64,000 nucleotides of DNA. It comes from Bradyrhizobium monzae. Lineage in GTDB: Bacteria > Pseudomonadota > Alphaproteobacteria > Rhizobiales > Xanthobacteraceae. The stretch covers positions 62,001 through 126,000 of the forward strand of contig NZ_JAIRDQ010000001.1 of assembly GCF_021458635.1 (NCBI RefSeq), in the 5' to 3' direction. The first letter of the stretch is position 1, and every line of letters starts with the position of its first letter. Shown here piece by piece: positions 62,275 to 64,000 of this stretch. Made by a program: the position numbers and the translations under genes. The notes under the pieces were generated by a model. The model was not told the DNA's origin. It made no database searches and worked only from the letters and a program-made list of their open reading frames with translations.

Positions 62275-64000
62275 TTGAACGATTCTACACCCGAAATCAC
62301 CGCCGCCGAGAGGCTGCGCCAGCACCTCGAAGACATCGCGCGCGAGCGCGACGAGGCCTATCGCGCGCTCCAGGAGCGTGAGGCGGAGCTGGCGCGGATC
62401 CAGCGAATCGGCAAGGTCGGCGGCCTCGAGGTCGACTTCCGCGAAGGCTTCAAGAACCGCCGCTCGCCGGAATATCTGATGATCCACGGGCTACCGCCCG
62501 AGGCTGCCGACGAGACCCACGAAGACTGGGTCAGCCGCATCCATCCCGACGACCGCGACGCGACCGTCAAACATTTCTTCGAGGCGCTGGCCGGGACCAG
62601 CGAGGACTACACCGCCGAATACCGCATCATCCGTCCGAGCGACCACGAGACCCGCTGGATCCGCGTCGTCGCCAAGCTCGAGCGCGAGGCCGACGGCCGC
62701 GCCATCCGGCTGGTCGGCGCCCATATCGACGTCACCGACCAGATGCTCGTGCGCGAGACCTTGCGCGAGAGCGAGGAGCGCTTTCGGCTGATCGCCGACA
62801 GCGCGCCGGTGCCGATCTGGGTCACAAAGCTCGACCGCACGCGCTCCTTCGCCAACCAGGCCTATGTCGATTTCGTCGGCCTGCCCTACGACCAGGCCAT
62901 CGCCTTCGACTGGCGCAAGGTGCTGCATCCGGACGACCTGCCGCACGTGCTGCAGCAATCCGTCCAGGGCGAAGCCTCGCTCAAGCCGTTCGTGCTGGAG
63001 GCGCGCTACAAGGATGCATCCGGCGAATGGCGCTGGCTGCGCTCAGAGTCGCAGCCGCGCTGGGACCCGACCGGCAAGCATATCGGCTTCATCGGCGTCG
63101 CCCACGACATCACCGTCGCCAAGCGGGCCGAAATCGAACTGCGGCAGCTCAACGAGACCTTGGAAGAGCGTATCGTCCAGCGCACCGCCGAGCTCGAATC
63201 CAACGAGGCGCGACTGCGCGCGATCCTTGGGACGAGCAACCAGTACCAAGGTCTGGTCAATCTCAAAGGCGAGCTACTCTACGCCAACAGGACCGCGCTC
63301 GACGGCATCAAGGCGAGCTCTTCGGACGTGGTCGGCAAGCCGTTCTGGGACACGCCGTGGTTCACCGGCACCCACGGCATGAGCGCAACCGTGCGCGAGG
63401 CTTTCGACACTGTGCTCCGGGGCGAGGCGGTGCGGATCGAGATGCGGCTACGGCTGCCGATCGGCGAGCGCGATTTCGAGTTCGGCATGCGTCCGGTGCT
63501 CGACCGCCACGGCAACATCACCGGCGCAGTGCCGGAGGCCGTCGATATCACCGAGCGTCGCCGCGGCGAGGAAGCGCTGCGGCAATCGCAGAAGATGGAG
63601 GCGATCGGCCAGCTCACCGGCGGCGTCGCGCACGATTTCAACAATCTCCTCACCATCATCCGTTCGGCGACCGACTTCCTGCGCCGGCGCGAGCTTCCAG
63701 AGGAGCGCCGCCGCCGCTATGTCGACGCCATCTCCGACACCGTCGAGCGCGCCTCGAAGCTGACCGCGCAGCTTCTGGCCTTCGCGCGCCGGCAACCGCT
63801 GAAACCGCAGATATTCAACGTTGGCAGCCAGGTCGAGGGCGTGGCGCAGCTGGTCCGGCCGCTGGTCGGCGGCCGCATCGAGATCGCCGTCGAGATCGAC
63901 GATGCCGATTGCTTCACGGTGGCCGACATCGCCCAGTTCGAGACCGCGCTGATCAACCTCGCCATCAACGCCCGCGACGCCATGGAGGGCGAGGGCCGCC
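62275..64000 (+). CDS. PAS histidine kinase (3' end outside window)
   Basis: 575 residues are visible. A coiled helical N terminus (ERLRQHLEDIARERDEAYRA) precedes at least three PAS units (for example LMIHGLPPEAADETHEDWVS, SERFRLIADSAPVPIWVTKL-like wording and WDTPWFTGTHGM), then a HisKA domain with H in [20 protein letters not shown] and the start of the ATPase. No membrane helix. Only a TTG at 62275 is available as a start without truncating PAS1; it has no ribosome site. A perfect EcfG-type promoter lies 131 bp upstream. It shares the [11 protein letters not shown] core with the kinase at 55959. Confidence 0.82.
   Translation, partial: MNDSTPEITAAERLRQHLEDIARERDEAYRALQEREAELARIQRIGKVGGLEVDFREGFKNRRSPEYLMIHGLPPEAADETHEDWVSRIHPDDRDATVKHFFEALAGTSEDYTAEYRIIRPSDHETRWIRVVAKLEREADGRAIRLVGAHIDVTDQMLVRETLRESEERFRLIADSAPVPIWVTKLDRTRSFANQAYVDFVGLPYDQAIAFDWRKVLHPDDLPHVLQQSVQGEASLKPFVLEARYKDASGEWRWLRSESQPRWDPTGKHIGFIGVAHDITVAKRAEIELRQLNETLEERIVQRTAELESNEARLRAILGTSNQYQGLVNLKGELLYANRTALDGIKASSSDVVGKPFWDTPWFTGTHGMSATVREAFDTVLRGEAVRIEMRLRLPIGERDFEFGMRPVLDRHGNITGAVPEAVDITERRRGEEALRQSQKMEAIGQLTGGVAHDFNNLLTIIRSATDFLRRRELPEERRRRYVDAISDTVERASKLTAQLLAFARRQPLKPQIFNVGSQVEGVAQLVRPLVGGRIEIAVEIDDADCFTVADIAQFETALINLAINARDAMEGEGR

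Overview
The window looks like chromosomal DNA of a Bradyrhizobium-type alphaproteobacterium (order Hyphomicrobiales). The evidence is high GC with GC-ending codons, the cell-cycle genes divK-pleD and mipZ, the Brucella-type envelope gene eipB, the family-restricted DUF1489 and DUF3572 genes, a phasin behind PhaR-like boxes, palindromic intergenic repeats that I recognise from Bradyrhizobium, and promoters matching the alphaproteobacterial general-stress sigma factor EcfG (GGAAC, 16-17 bases, CGTT). The genus is inferred from recall, not computed. I see no rRNA, CRISPR array, insertion sequence, integrase or replication origin. There is one tRNA, tRNA-Leu(GAG).

Layout. 1-2.7 kb: a LysE-type exporter and an MFS transporter divergent from its TetR-like regulator, with an 18-bp palindrome between them. 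2.9-6.6 kb: divK-pleD (c-di-GMP and cell-cycle signalling), then a DUF3572 gene overlapping a zinc-ribbon DNA polymerase IV. 6.8-8.6 kb: an ACT protein and a lower-GC patch with two unrecognised genes. 8.6-17.7 kb: two RidA proteins, eipB, a phosphodiesterase, an N-acyltransferase, a HIT hydrolase, TrmO-like, AzlCD, a lytic transglycosylase, an orphan TRAP binding protein and a HAD phosphatase. 17.7-24 kb: an aldoxime dehydratase-nitrilase pair with a divergent AraC regulator, an aldo/keto reductase and a drug-efflux MFS. 24-33 kb: clpA, clpS, three Tad-like envelope proteins, a phasin, and a D,D-carboxypeptidase with a SPOR domain. 33-44 kb: a DnaJ-like membrane protein, a VWA protein, a lipase-like hydrolase, mipZ, panC, several conserved unknowns, GST, a TonB/TolA-like protein and a second aldo/keto reductase. 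44-52 kb: an HTH protein, mgtE, tandem polysaccharide deacetylases, tRNA-Leu, fliN, lipB, and a small DnaB-like ATPase. 52-64 kb: a LysR/tautomerase pair, a GbsR-DUF4166-epimerase operon, a hybrid histidine kinase, acylphosphatase, oxaloacetate decarboxylase, pccA, a zinc metallopeptidase and the start of a second PAS histidine kinase.

How the parts work together. Most of the window is housekeeping. The accessory logic is regulatory. Four intergenic regions carry perfect EcfG-type promoters: upstream of both PAS histidine kinases, divergently between clpS and the Tad-like operon, and upstream of a secreted hydrolase. This suggests a local cluster of general-stress genes. Five further gene sets carry operator-like inverted or direct repeats next to their own regulator or target: TetR/MFS, AraC/aldoxime-nitrile, PhaR/phasin, LysR/tautomerase and GbsR/epimerase. 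The best candidates for follow-up are the aldoxime-to-acid pathway with a perfect 15-bp tandem repeat in its control region, the symmetric bidirectional EcfG promoter at 27.4 kb, and the GbsR operator that straddles its own start codon.
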